From Candidatus Competibacteraceae bacterium (lineage in GTDB: Bacteria; Pseudomonadota; Gammaproteobacteria; Competibacterales; Competibacteraceae): 64,000 bases of DNA. The stretch lies in NCBI GenBank assembly GCA_016699715.1, contig CP065007.1:1426001-1490000 (forward strand), read 5' to 3'. A program made the translations under genes and the position numbers. The notes below the pieces were generated by a model, which ran no database searches, was not told where the DNA came from, and worked only from the letters and a program-made list of their open reading frames with translations. Below, one piece after another: positions 17,216-25,895 of the stretch (its first letter is position 1; every line of letters starts with the position of its first letter).

Positions 17216-17664
17216 GTGGCTGGCTGCTGGAGCCGGTTTACTGGAACTGGTGGCTACTGGGAGTGGTGTTGATGATGGTCGAAGCCGTCGTTCCCGGCTT
17301 CTTCTTTCTGTGGATGGGGATAGCGGCGCTGCTGGTGGGGTTGGCGCTGACCGTGCTGCCAGAGCTGGCCTGGACCTATCAGGTGCTGCTGTTTGCGCTA
17401 CTGTCGGTCGGTTCCATCGTCACCTGGCGGCTACGGCTACGCAAGCACCCGACCCGCACCGAGGACCCATTGCTCAACCGCCGAGCTCATCAGTATGTGG
17501 GTCGGGTATTCACCCTGGATGCGCCAGTGGTCAACGGCCATGGCAAGGTTCGAGTCGATGACAGCACCTGGAAAGTCTTGGTGGACCAAGACTGTCCGGC
17601 CAGCACCCGGCTGCGTATTGTCGGAGTAGAGGGGGTCCTGTTGAAAGGTGTGATTGAATCGTGA
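17212..17664 (+). CDS. NfeD-family membrane protein, QmcA partner
   Basis: This 150-residue protein starts with GTG overlapping the qmcA stop. It has two to three N-terminal membrane helices (WNWWLLGVVLMMVEAVVPG, then a second hydrophobic region) and a C-terminal OB-fold typical of short NfeD proteins, with the GRVFTLDAPVVNGHGKVRV strand pair. NfeD proteins are partners of SPFH proteins; in E. coli the equivalent is YbbJ. It probably modulates QmcA assembly. Confidence 0.9.
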   Translation: MSGWLLEPVYWNWWLLGVVLMMVEAVVPGFFFLWMGIAALLVGLALTVLPELAWTYQVLLFALLSVGSIVTWRLRLRKHPTRTEDPLLNRRAHQYVGRVFTLDAPVVNGHGKVRVDDSTWKVLVDQDCPASTRLRIVGVEGVLLKGVIES

Positions 17665-17858
17665 GGCGGTCGATGGTTTTTACGACAATGAAAGCTTTTT
17701 TACCCTTTATAAATTCAGAATCGTACTTATAATGGGCTTAGTCACGAATGGATTTTCCTTAAAGTCGTTCATTTGAAATTCAATGCTACTAAAATTTTAC
17801 AATAAAGTACTTTGAATGTGATCGGCGAATCGTTTTACGAGCCTAAGAGAATGCCGAA

Positions 17859-19004
17859 ATGGATCAATTATGGGGATATTCGTCGCTTTTCAGTGCATTC
17901 CTGTGCAGTGTCGGATTCATCGCCTTGCTGGTCAAACCGGCGCGGACCCTAGGCTGGATCGACCGACCAGGCGACCGTAAACATCATCGCGACCCGGTCC
18001 CCATGACTGGCGGAGTGGCGATGTGGGCGGCGTTCTGCGTGAGTATGCTGCTGCTGGCGGAGGAATGGCCTCACGCCTTTCCCGTATTGCTGGTCTGCAT
18101 GACCCAGCTCACCTTGGTCGGCCTTTATGACGACCGATTCCCCCTTCGCCCCAGCGTGCGTTTTCTTTTTCAGATCAGTGCCATCCTGCTGATGGTGCTG
18201 GCGGGGGAGATAGCGTTGACCAGCTTGGGTAATTTGTTCGGGTGGGGTAACGTCCTGCTCGGCGATTTCACGATCCCGCTCACCATCTTCGCCGTGGTTG
18301 GGGTGATCAACGCTTTCAATATGATCGACGGACTCGACGGCTTGGCGGGTGGACTGGCGCTGCTCGCTACCCTGTGCATGATCGTCCTGAGCCTGCTCGC
18401 GCCAACCACCGGGAACGCGGTCATTGGCGTCCTGTCGGTGCTGGCTCTGGTGATCGCCGGTTTCCTCTGCTTCAACTTGCGCCATCCCTGGCGAGCCCGC
18501 GCCAGCGTGTTCATGGGCGACGCCGGCAGCACCATGCTCGGCTTCGTCCTGGGATGGTTCCTGGTTCACCTGTCCCAGGGTCGGGAGGCGGTAATGGCAC
18601 CGGTCACCGCGATCTGGATCGTGGCCCTGCCCTTGATGGATACCATCGCGGTGATGACCCGCCGTATCCGCGCCGGCCACAGCCCGTTTGCCGCCGACCG
18701 CCAGCACCTTCACCACCTGCTACTCGGCATTGGCCTGACGGACGGCCGGGTCTGCGCGATCCTGCTGGCCACCGCCACATTCGCCGCCACCAGCGGGGTT
18801 CTGGCCTGGCGACTAGGGGTGCCCGAACACTGGCAGTTTTATGCCTTCCTTGCCGCGTTCGTGCTGTACTACCGGCTCACCACCCGGCTCTGGACCCGGC
18901 AGCAGGCCGCCGTGGCCGGGTCCATGAAACCGAACCGGAGGAATACCGCGACCGAACCGGTCAGGCCCGCGCTCAGCCCGCTGGCCGCCCGCAACCACTC
19001 CTGA
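17859..19004 (+). CDS. wecA: Undecaprenyl-phosphate sugar-1-phosphate transferase, WecA/MraY family
   Basis: This 381-residue membrane enzyme has about 11 helices. It transfers a sugar-1-phosphate, typically GlcNAc-1-P, to undecaprenyl phosphate, the first step of O-antigen, enterobacterial-common-antigen or EPS repeat synthesis. Visible motifs are KHHRDPVPMTGGVA, the metal-binding LVGLYDDR, NAFNMIDGLDGLAGG, VFMGDAGS and the HLHH loop after ADRQ. It faces the leftward EPS locus from the opposite strand and is the only initiating transferase of either type seen in the window, so it may start the repeat unit made there. Sugar specificity is inferred. Confidence 0.92.
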   Translation: MDQLWGYSSLFSAFLCSVGFIALLVKPARTLGWIDRPGDRKHHRDPVPMTGGVAMWAAFCVSMLLLAEEWPHAFPVLLVCMTQLTLVGLYDDRFPLRPSVRFLFQISAILLMVLAGEIALTSLGNLFGWGNVLLGDFTIPLTIFAVVGVINAFNMIDGLDGLAGGLALLATLCMIVLSLLAPTTGNAVIGVLSVLALVIAGFLCFNLRHPWRARASVFMGDAGSTMLGFVLGWFLVHLSQGREAVMAPVTAIWIVALPLMDTIAVMTRRIRAGHSPFAADRQHLHHLLLGIGLTDGRVCAILLATATFAATSGVLAWRLGVPEHWQFYAFLAAFVLYYRLTTRLWTRQQAAVAGSMKPNRRNTATEPVRPALSPLAARNHS

Positions 19005-19010
19005 TCCACC

Positions 19011-19766
19011 TCAGCCTTCGCGGCTGATCGCAAACGGCGCGAAGGCCTGGCACACCGGCATCACCTCGATGCTGTTGAGGTTGACGTGAGCCGGACGGGT
19101 CGCCGCCCAGTACACGATATCGGCGATGTCTTCTGGCCGCAGCGGCTGGGTGTCCTGATAAACCTTGGCGGCCTGAGCGGCGTCGCCTTTGAAACGCACC
19201 AGGGAAAATTCGCTGTCCGCCAAACCCGGTTCGATGTTGGTCACCCGTACCCGGGTACCCAACAGGTCGGCGCGCAGGTTCAAAGAAAACTGTTTGACAA
19301 ACGCCTTGGTGCCGCCGTAGGCGTTGCCACCTGGATAAGGATAGCTGCCGGCCACTGAACCCATATTGATCACATGGCCGCGGTCGCGAGCCACCATGCC
19401 GGGCAGGATGGCGCGGGTGCAGTACAGCAATCCCTTAATATTGGTATCCACCATCCGTTCCCAATCCTCCATGTCGCAACGGTGGGCTGGCTCCAGACCC
19501 AGCGCCAGACCGGCGTTATTCACCAGCACATCGATCTCGGCGAATTCCGGCGACAGTTCGGCAATGGCGGCCTTGACGGCGGCACCATCGCGCACGTCGA
19601 ACGGGAAAGCATGCACCGGAATGCCGGCCAACTCGGCGCGCAGGGCATCCAACCGGTCCTGGCGCCGACCGCACAAAACCAGCGACCAGCCGGCAACGGC
19701 GAAGCGGCGAGCGCAAGCAGCGCCAAATCCGGAGGTGGCGCCGGTGATGAAAGCAAGCTGAGGCAT
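19011..19766 (-). CDS. ydfG: NADP-dependent short-chain dehydrogenase, YdfG-like
   Basis: This 251-residue SDR has TGATSGFG (about residues 8-15) for the cofactor, NNAG, Ser137, and the Tyr150/Lys154 pair in NAYGGTKAF. NIEPGLADSEFSLVRF and the C-terminal part closely follow E. coli YdfG, which oxidises L-allo-threonine and 3-hydroxy acids and reduces malonic semialdehyde. The R residues after the first strand (CGRRQDR) suggest NADP. It converges with wecA 6 bp away and stands alone. Confidence 0.93.
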   Translation of the reverse strand: MPQLAFITGATSGFGAACARRFAVAGWSLVLCGRRQDRLDALRAELAGIPVHAFPFDVRDGAAVKAAIAELSPEFAEIDVLVNNAGLALGLEPAHRCDMEDWERMVDTNIKGLLYCTRAILPGMVARDRGHVINMGSVAGSYPYPGGNAYGGTKAFVKQFSLNLRADLLGTRVRVTNIEPGLADSEFSLVRFKGDAAQAAKVYQDTQPLRPEDIADIVYWAATRPAHVNLNSIEVMPVCQAFAPFAISREG

Positions 19767-19877
19767 AAAATTTCTCCTATTGCGCGATGCTCTTGCCGAT
19801 GAAGCAAAAACCGTCTCGTGCAGGGGCTAGGCGGGCGAAAGCGCCGGGAACGCGATCAATTTGTTATGCTAGCATCC

Positions 19878-20354
19878 ATGTCACGCTTCCGCTGCCACTC
19901 CCCCCTGTCCCTGCTTGCCCTGCTACTCGCCGGCGGCTGCCAGACTACGCCGGCCCTGCCTCCACCCTCTATCGCGCCAGCCGAACTGGTTCGGGTCAAC
20001 ACTGCCGTGAACCAGCAGGGCCGGCCCTGCCCCGACGATCTCTGCCTGAGCGACTGGCCAGACGCCACCGATCTCGACCGGCTGACCGCCTGGGACTGCA
20101 AAGCCTACGCCGTCGCCAAGGCCGACCGCCTGATCCGCTGGGGATACCCCCCGGACCGGCTGGAATATGTACTGGTCGCCGGCCCGTCGCTGAGGGTCAC
20201 CCACGCCGCGCTGCTGGTGGACGGCCATTGGGTACTGGATATAGGCTTGCGCTGCCAGGTCTGCACGCTGGAAGCATTTATTGGCGAAGGCACGCTCCAA
20301 GGCCGGTTGCCAGTGGCGGATCTACCCTACGCCCGGCGAGCACTGCGCTGGTAG
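19878..20354 (+). CDS. Putative lipoprotein with transglutaminase-like Cys protease core
   Basis: This 158-residue protein has a lipobox (LLLAGGC, about residues 14-20), so it is probably lipid-anchored. The core resembles bacterial transglutaminase-like cysteine proteinases (BTLCP, LapG-like): Cys in AWDCKAYAVAKAD, His in RVTHAALLV and Asp in WVLDIGL give a Cys-His-Asp order. ATG codons at 19818 and 19866 are alternatives; 19878 gives the cleanest signal. Family membership is judged from the triad context only. A transglutaminase-like protease next to an EPS locus could process surface adhesins, as LapG does, but no adhesin gene is present. Confidence 0.65.
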   Translation: MSRFRCHSPLSLLALLLAGGCQTTPALPPPSIAPAELVRVNTAVNQQGRPCPDDLCLSDWPDATDLDRLTAWDCKAYAVAKADRLIRWGYPPDRLEYVLVAGPSLRVTHAALLVDGHWVLDIGLRCQVCTLEAFIGEGTLQGRLPVADLPYARRALRW

Positions 20355-20361
20355 ATCTGCT

Positions 20362-21903
20362 TCACGATGTAAATGGGTTGGTTCGATTTTCCGGTGGAAT
20401 CTCATAGGCTGGAGCCAGCGCGTCGGCCGGCTCTCCCCCGTCGCTGGCGCCCGATGCTCCGCGCCGCTGGCGCGTGGATTGCCGTTCCTCCTCGACCGGG
20501 CGATGGAAAAACACCGCCGCCAACAAGGCGGTGAATACCGCGTTGGCCGGTATCCGCAGATTAAAATCCACCAGGGTATGCAGCATCATCAACAGCAGCG
20601 CGATCCCGGCCCCAGCCTGAACGAAGCGTAGCGACGCCCACTCACCACGCTTCCACACCCGCCCCCACTGGCGCAGGTAAAACACCAGCCAGACTGCAAT
20701 TAGCAATGCCGCCGCCAGCCCGAACTCCAGCAGCCATTCCAAATAATCGTTGTGGGCCCGGTTGATGGTCACCCCCAGAAAATCTACTGGGTGAAACCGC
20801 CGCAAGATATCTTCGAAGGTGCCACCGCCGCTGCCCAGTGGAAAGAATTCGCCGACTGCCTGGAGGGTGGCGTCGAAAATCCGCCAGCGACCGTCCTCGA
20901 TCGGGTCCGAATAGGCGAAGCGACCCCATACCGGCGTCAACCCGATCAGCCCGGCCAATCCGACTCCAACCGCCGTGAAAGTCCCCATCAGCCCATAGGC
21001 GTTACGCCCGCCCAACCGGGTCGAAAACAACGCGGTGCACAACAGGATGCCCAACATCGCCAGGCTGACCCCGGCGCGGGAGCGGGTGAACACCAACCCC
21101 AGCAGGAGCACCAGCGCCGTCGCGCCGTACAGCGTCGCCTGGTTGATCCGGTTCACGCTAAAGCGCGCCAACCATTGGCGCAGGGTCCGCTGGCGCCGGC
21201 CATGGCCGGTATACCGGGGCAAGCCGTGGCCGACCGTGGCCGCCAACAGCGCCAAGGCAACCGGCAGCGCCATTTCCAGCAGACCGGCCAAATGGTTGCG
21301 GTTGACGTAAGTACCCGAGGCGCTACCACCCATCAGCGTGTTGCCAAACCGGAATACGCTGTCCACCCCATCGCCGTATTGAATCAAGCCCAGCAGCGCC
21401 TGGCCGACGGCAATCCCCAAGAACAGTTGCACCAGCGCCAGCAGTCGCCGGCCAGACAGACCGCTTGCCGCCACGAACACCGCCAACGGTGGCAACAACG
21501 CCAGCCAAGCCACCTCGGTCGAGGATGGCACCAGCGAGATCGCCCGCCAGTCGAAATCGGTTCCGTCCACGCCGGCCAGACGCAGCGCCCCGGCGTAGAA
21601 CTCCCGTCCGGGCAAATCGGCCCAAAGCGGCAGCGGCAGCGGCAACAACTGCAGCAGTGGCAACAGCAAAAACACAACGAGAAACACCCGCATCGGCCAG
21701 GATAGGACCGCCGGTTGAATCGGTTTCGACCTACTCCACGCCAGCCCAACCAACAGCGCTAATGCCGCCAGTTCCATGACCAGCAACGGCAATGGCCGGT
21801 TGCCCCCCCAATACAACGGCGCAAACACCAGCAAGGCTGTCAGGCCATAAAACAAAACCGCGCCGCTGAAAGCGGCGCGGTTCGTGACAGTGCCCGCAAG
21901 CAC
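20362..21903 (-). CDS. O-antigen ligase/polymerase family membrane protein
   Basis: This 513-residue protein has about 12-13 hydrophobic segments and a large periplasmic loop in the second half (the Wzy_C region). The loop contains GSGGGTFEDIL and INRAHNDYLEWLLEFG, which match the conserved H-N-D/L motif region of WaaL/PglL/Wzy proteins. It would ligate or polymerise glycan on the periplasmic face. It is the last gene of the leftward locus, and a second, shorter polymerase-like protein lies at 52.8-54.1 kb. One may be the Wzy polymerase and the other a ligase, but the sequence does not settle which. Confidence 0.85.
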   Translation of the reverse strand: MLAGTVTNRAAFSGAVLFYGLTALLVFAPLYWGGNRPLPLLVMELAALALLVGLAWSRSKPIQPAVLSWPMRVFLVVFLLLPLLQLLPLPLPLWADLPGREFYAGALRLAGVDGTDFDWRAISLVPSSTEVAWLALLPPLAVFVAASGLSGRRLLALVQLFLGIAVGQALLGLIQYGDGVDSVFRFGNTLMGGSASGTYVNRNHLAGLLEMALPVALALLAATVGHGLPRYTGHGRRQRTLRQWLARFSVNRINQATLYGATALVLLLGLVFTRSRAGVSLAMLGILLCTALFSTRLGGRNAYGLMGTFTAVGVGLAGLIGLTPVWGRFAYSDPIEDGRWRIFDATLQAVGEFFPLGSGGGTFEDILRRFHPVDFLGVTINRAHNDYLEWLLEFGLAAALLIAVWLVFYLRQWGRVWKRGEWASLRFVQAGAGIALLLMMLHTLVDFNLRIPANAVFTALLAAVFFHRPVEEERQSTRQRRGASGASDGGEPADALAPAYEIPPENRTNPFTS

Positions 21904-21935
21904 CTTAGATCCTCAACACAACCAGGCGAGAATGA

Positions 21936-22412
21936 TTACTGGGGACTAGCAGGTCCTGCGTCTTCCTTGTTGTTGCCCTGCGCGATGGCCGTGACAGCCG
22001 CCAACCCGAGCGCTCCGCCGAAGATGTACAGTCCTATCCGATTGTCATCGTCGTCGTCCGACGGGGGTGCCTGACCAATCCGGGTATCCTGGAATCCATT
22101 GATGGTGCGGACGTGAGCCAATCCTTGATGGCACTGCTCTGGCCCCCCGACGACCAACAGGCTATTCTCGGGCAGAGCCACCACACAATCATCCGGATAC
22201 ATCACTTCCGCCTGGCCACCAGCGACTGTCACCACTCGATTGCCTGCGTATAAGGCCAAGCCATCTCGAGCCGGCTCCATCGCTTTGCTTTGGCCGACGA
22301 ATACCCGCCCCTGCGGCTGCCGCAGCACGGCCGAAGGCTCCAATGCGCTGGCACCGGCGGCATATCCCGCCAAAACCAGCACCAAGCTTGTAGTCATCGC
22401 TCGTATTTTCAT
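21936..22412 (-). CDS. Exported FecR-like domain protein
   Basis: This 158-residue protein has a signal peptide (to about residue 23, GASA). The central part (GRVFVGQSKAMEPARDG, GNRVVTVAGGQAEVMYPDD, LPENSLLVVGG) has the short beta-strand pattern of FecR domains. A stretch of Asp residues and a C-terminal hydrophobic helix (IGLYIFGGALGLAAVTAIAQ) follow, probably a membrane anchor. FecR-like small proteins recur in EPS and exosortase-type loci with unknown function. It lies between a TPR protein and an O-antigen ligase in the same orientation. Confidence 0.7.
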   Translation of the reverse strand: MKIRAMTTSLVLVLAGYAAGASALEPSAVLRQPQGRVFVGQSKAMEPARDGLALYAGNRVVTVAGGQAEVMYPDDCVVALPENSLLVVGGPEQCHQGLAHVRTINGFQDTRIGQAPPSDDDDDNRIGLYIFGGALGLAAVTAIAQGNNKEDAGPASPQ

Positions 22413-22705
22413 GATTCGTCAACCCTCCTGCTTTGGACCATCACCATCATCACACCCAGTCGATAAACGCTACAACCTATGCTTTAGGTACAAGTATACG
22501 ACAAACGATAAACGAACACTGGCTTTAAAGCGTTGCCCGCGAAAAATTGGCGGCGACCGAGCCAGAAGCAGGGAGAGAGATTACTAGCCGGAAATTCTAG
22601 CAGCATTGATTTATAACAATTTTTTTATAATAATTACATGGCGTTTATAAAAAAATGTCCTTAAAAATTACAGTCAAAAAATAAGAGGCCGAGAATCGCT
22701 GACCG
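22413..22705. other. AT-rich gap within the EPS locus
   Basis: No gene was found in 293 bp. The half nearest 22600-22690 is AT-rich, with a TTTTTTTATAATAATT stretch. On the leftward strand it could hold a promoter for the FecR-like and O-antigen ligase genes, or the end of the upstream transcript. Confidence 0.4.
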
Positions 22706-23950
22706 CTAACCCTGCCGGCTGATTGCCAGATCGTCGAACCAGATTCCGCCCTGGGCTTCGAAATCCAGTTCCGCCCGCCCCTCCAGTTCCAGCCGCAACC
22801 ATTGCACCGGACAATCCGCCTCCGGAATCGTGAACTCCTGGGTGAAAAGCTGCCAGTCGCCGGAACCACCGGTAAAGGATGGACCTTCCGACAACAGCCG
22901 TCCGCCCGACTCGCCACAGCGCACCATCCAACGCAGGCCCCGCTCCGCCCGCAGGCCGTCCGGGCGCACCCGCCCCTGCAAGCGGTAGCGGCCCGGTTCC
23001 AGATATAGCGGCTGACGGACATGTCGGAAACGTACCCGTTGACCATTAAAGGTTACATGCAGGGCTTTGCCGCCGTGAGTACCGTAAGTCTCGGTGATTT
23101 CGACCAGCGCCCCGCGCGGTGTCGAGATGCGCCAGTCGAAACCCAGTCCGGTGACCGGCAGCTCAAAGTCGCCGTTATAGATATTGCCCAAGCCCTGTTG
23201 CTGGCGTTCGTCCAGCCCGCTCAACCAGGTCAGATACGACTCCAACCAGTGGCCTTCCCGCCATAACCGCCCCAGATAAACCTTTTGTTCGGCGGCCTCG
23301 GGCAGTCTTCCAGCCCGTTCGCGGTTACGATACAGAAAGACCACTGATTCCAAGCGCGCCGCCTTGGCCGCGACATAGGCGAAGAATTTATCCCACCATT
23401 GCGGCGGATCGGCCAGCAGCGGTCGCAACAACGGCCGGGTTTCGACACTTTCAACCCAACGCAGCAGCAGTGGATACAACTGATCGGCGGTCGCCGGTCG
23501 GTTCCGCAGCAACATATCCCAACGCGCCAGCGTGAGGTCCGGTCGGCTCTGAGCCAACCAAAACGCCGCCGAGCGGGCCAGCACCGGAGTACGCATCGGC
23601 CCCAGCGCATCGGCCGTTTCCATCAGCGCGGTCGCGACAGATGGCTGACCAGCCCCCGCTTGCAGTTCGGCCAGCGCCAGATAGACCAACGCATCGGTGG
23701 GATTAGCCCACGCCGCCGCCTGGAACAGCCGTTTGGCGGCGGCCGGATCGCGCTCGGCCAGCGCCAGACCCTGCCGGTATAACGCCACCGACTGATCACT
23801 CCGCCAGCTCAGTGCACCGGCGTCGGCCTCCGGCGTGTCCCGTCCAGCGTAGTATTCGGCCAAACCGGTCACCAACACCCGCCAGGCTAACATCGCACCC
23901 AACACGGTCAGACCAACCGCTCCGATCACCTTATTGTTCATCATTGCCAT
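22706..23950 (-). CDS. Membrane-anchored TPR-like protein with C-terminal carbohydrate-binding-like domain
   Basis: This 414-residue protein has an N-terminal membrane anchor (residues 7-30). Helical repeats of the TPR type follow (ALYRQGLALAERDPAAAKRL, then AAAWANPTDALVYLALAEL). The last 150 residues are beta-rich and start at NIYNGDFELPVTGLGFDWRI, a pattern typical of CBM-like jelly-roll domains that open with NGDFE. It probably acts in the periplasm on or near glycan. It sits between the DnaJ/coiled-coil gene and the FecR-like gene, all leftward. Three ATG codons cluster at the start, so the exact start is uncertain by 1-3 residues. Confidence 0.7.
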   Translation of the reverse strand: MAMMNNKVIGAVGLTVLGAMLAWRVLVTGLAEYYAGRDTPEADAGALSWRSDQSVALYRQGLALAERDPAAAKRLFQAAAWANPTDALVYLALAELQAGAGQPSVATALMETADALGPMRTPVLARSAAFWLAQSRPDLTLARWDMLLRNRPATADQLYPLLLRWVESVETRPLLRPLLADPPQWWDKFFAYVAAKAARLESVVFLYRNRERAGRLPEAAEQKVYLGRLWREGHWLESYLTWLSGLDERQQQGLGNIYNGDFELPVTGLGFDWRISTPRGALVEITETYGTHGGKALHVTFNGQRVRFRHVRQPLYLEPGRYRLQGRVRPDGLRAERGLRWMVRCGESGGRLLSEGPSFTGGSGDWQLFTQEFTIPEADCPVQWLRLELEGRAELDFEAQGGIWFDDLAISRQG

Positions 23951-23999
23951 GATTTTTTATGATTCTTTCGACCGCCGCGTGTTGAGGTTGTGGCCCGAT

Positions 24000-25871
24000 T
24001 CAATACCCCGGCCAATCGTAATCGATGGCCACGATGGATGGTTGCCCGTCCCGCTTGCGCACTTCGAAGCGGATTGTACCCGCCAACTGGATCGACTCGC
24101 CGTTGTCGCGCCGCCGCAACCACAATTCGTAGCGGCCGGCGGCGCTGACGGAGCCGCCGCCGCGCACCCAACTCAGATCGCGCAACTGCATTCGCTCGAC
24201 CCAGTGTGTACCGAACAAGGTTCCATAATCCCGGCGAATGCGGTCGCGGTCGCTTCCCCCCTTGCCCCGCACGTCGGTTGCGAATAAAACCATTAAACTG
24301 TCCAGATCACCGCGCCGATAGGCGTTGGTGTAGCGCTTGATCAGTCCATCCAGCTCCTTGATGGTCAACGCCTCGGCATCCGGAGCGACGGCGGTCAGCC
24401 GCGATGCGCCCGCCGGGTCCGCTGGCTGCTCCGGCTGTGGATCGGGCCGCGCCTGCCGTACCGGCGTCGCGCCCGCCCGCTCAAGCCGGGTTTGCTTGAG
24501 CTGTTCCCGTTCGCCCCGCAAGGCTTCGGTTATCTGCTCGGCTTTGGCCTGTTCGGCCTTCAACTGCTTCAGCTTCGCCTGCTCGGCCGCCAGCCGTTCG
24601 GACCGCGCCCGCTCCGCCTGAACCTGCTCGGCCCTCAACTGCTCCAACTTCGCCTGCTCGGCCGCCAGCCGTTCGGACCGCGCCCGCTCCGCCTGAACCT
24701 GCTCGGCCCTCAACTGCTCCAGTTTCGCCTGCTCGAGCTGTTCCCGCTCGGCCCGCAAGGCTTCGGCCATCTGCTCGGCTTTGGCCTGTTCGGCCTTCAA
24801 CTGCTCCAGTTTCGCCTGCTCAACCGCCAGCCGTTCGTCTCGCGCCTGCTCCACCTGAACCTGCTCGGCCTTCAACTGCTCCAACTTCGCCTGCTCGGCC
24901 GCCAACCGCTCGCTCCAAGTACGTTCGGCACGCAACTGTTCTTCCAGTTGGGATCGCTCCGCACGAATCTGTTCCAGCAGTATCACATCGGTAGCCAGTT
25001 GTTCCCGGTAAGCCTGTTCCAGCCGCTCCCGGGCCATGTGGCTTTCGCTGGCCCGCTGGCGGGCCTGGTGCTCGCGCTGACCCAGCGCCTGCCAGTCCGG
25101 CGCGGCCAGCAGCGCGGTGATGGCACTGCGGTCGACCGGGTCGGCGAACGACGACGGCTCGGGGTCGGCGGTGGGCGCGGAATGAGGGAACACGGTAGGC
25201 GCGGCCAAGGGTGGCCGGGTTTCATAAACCCCCCAAACCGCCAGCGCCGCCGCCAAGGCGACTCCGCTCAATACCAAAACCGGTAGCCAGCGGCGCGGCA
25301 CGGCGAATCGGGGGCGGGAATCGCCAGCTTTGCGCCACCGCCAATCCGGGGCACGAACCGACGATGCCGGTGGGGGGTCAGTTTGGCCGACGGTAGCCGG
25401 GACGACGGCCCGCGATGGCGGTTGCGACTGGCGAGCATCGTAAGCCGCACGGGGCTGGGGGCGAGACAGCACAGTCCAGGCTTCGTTGACCCGGCTGGCA
25501 AAGTGATCGGTCCAACTCGCGCCGCCACCGACGCGGTCGGGGTGAAACAACCGTATCAGCAGCCGATGATGTTCCTTGACCTGTTCGGCCGCCGCGCCGG
25601 GCTCAAGCCCCAATACGCGGTACTGGCTGGCGCCACGGGCGAAACAAAGCTGCTGAACCAAAAACCGGGCGGCGTCGCGCAGCTCGTCGGCCTTGGCCCC
25701 GGTCTGACGAACGGCGCCCTCCAGCGTCTCCGGCGAACCGTTGGCCAACCACAGCAGCCGGGTCATGCCCGGCGGCAGTGGCGCGGCGGAAGCCAGTCGG
25801 TTTTGGTGAGCCAGTGGAGCGCGGTAGCAGGCCAGCGCCAGTTCGAAGATATCGGGACCGGGATTGGTCAC
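24000..25871 (-). CDS. DnaJ-domain, membrane, long coiled-coil and NTF2-like protein
   Basis: This 623-residue protein has an unusual architecture. Residues about 80-150 are a J-domain (QYRVLGLEPG, the HPD motif in RLFHPDRVGGG, AWTVLSRPQPRAAYDAR). A single membrane helix (WLPVLVLSGVALAAALAVWG) follows near 200. Then comes a long charged coiled coil of about 230 residues built on near-identical 25-residue units (EQAKLEQLRAEQVQAERARS). The final 120 residues (ELDGLIKRYTNAYRRGDLDS, ending with AIDYDWPGY) look like an NTF2/SnoaL-like domain. The N-terminus is cytoplasmic and the coil probably periplasmic. It follows wzc by 24 bp and so belongs to the EPS locus. Function unknown; a scaffold for export is one possibility. 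Confidence 0.75.
   Translation of the reverse strand: MTNPGPDIFELALACYRAPLAHQNRLASAAPLPPGMTRLLWLANGSPETLEGAVRQTGAKADELRDAARFLVQQLCFARGASQYRVLGLEPGAAAEQVKEHHRLLIRLFHPDRVGGGASWTDHFASRVNEAWTVLSRPQPRAAYDARQSQPPSRAVVPATVGQTDPPPASSVRAPDWRWRKAGDSRPRFAVPRRWLPVLVLSGVALAAALAVWGVYETRPPLAAPTVFPHSAPTADPEPSSFADPVDRSAITALLAAPDWQALGQREHQARQRASESHMARERLEQAYREQLATDVILLEQIRAERSQLEEQLRAERTWSERLAAEQAKLEQLKAEQVQVEQARDERLAVEQAKLEQLKAEQAKAEQMAEALRAEREQLEQAKLEQLRAEQVQAERARSERLAAEQAKLEQLRAEQVQAERARSERLAAEQAKLKQLKAEQAKAEQITEALRGEREQLKQTRLERAGATPVRQARPDPQPEQPADPAGASRLTAVAPDAEALTIKELDGLIKRYTNAYRRGDLDSLMVLFATDVRGKGGSDRDRIRRDYGTLFGTHWVERMQLRDLSWVRGGGSVSAAGRYELWLRRRDNGESIQLAGTIRFEVRKRDGQPSIVAIDYDWPGY
24573..24722 (-). repeat. 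75-bp tandem repeat coding for coiled-coil units
   Basis: Two nearly perfect 75-bp copies (24573-24647 and 24648-24722) encode a 25-residue coiled-coil unit. Degenerate copies extend to about 24910. Unequal recombination could alter the coil length in frame. Confidence 0.85.
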
Positions 25872-25895
25872 ACCCTGCGCCTCACGCTCCCTCTC

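Noticed and set aside
20752..21705. Plus-strand 317-codon frame opposite the O-antigen ligase gene
   Set aside because: The translation is Gln/Arg-rich without hydrophobic or domain pattern, while the minus strand encodes a clear membrane protein.
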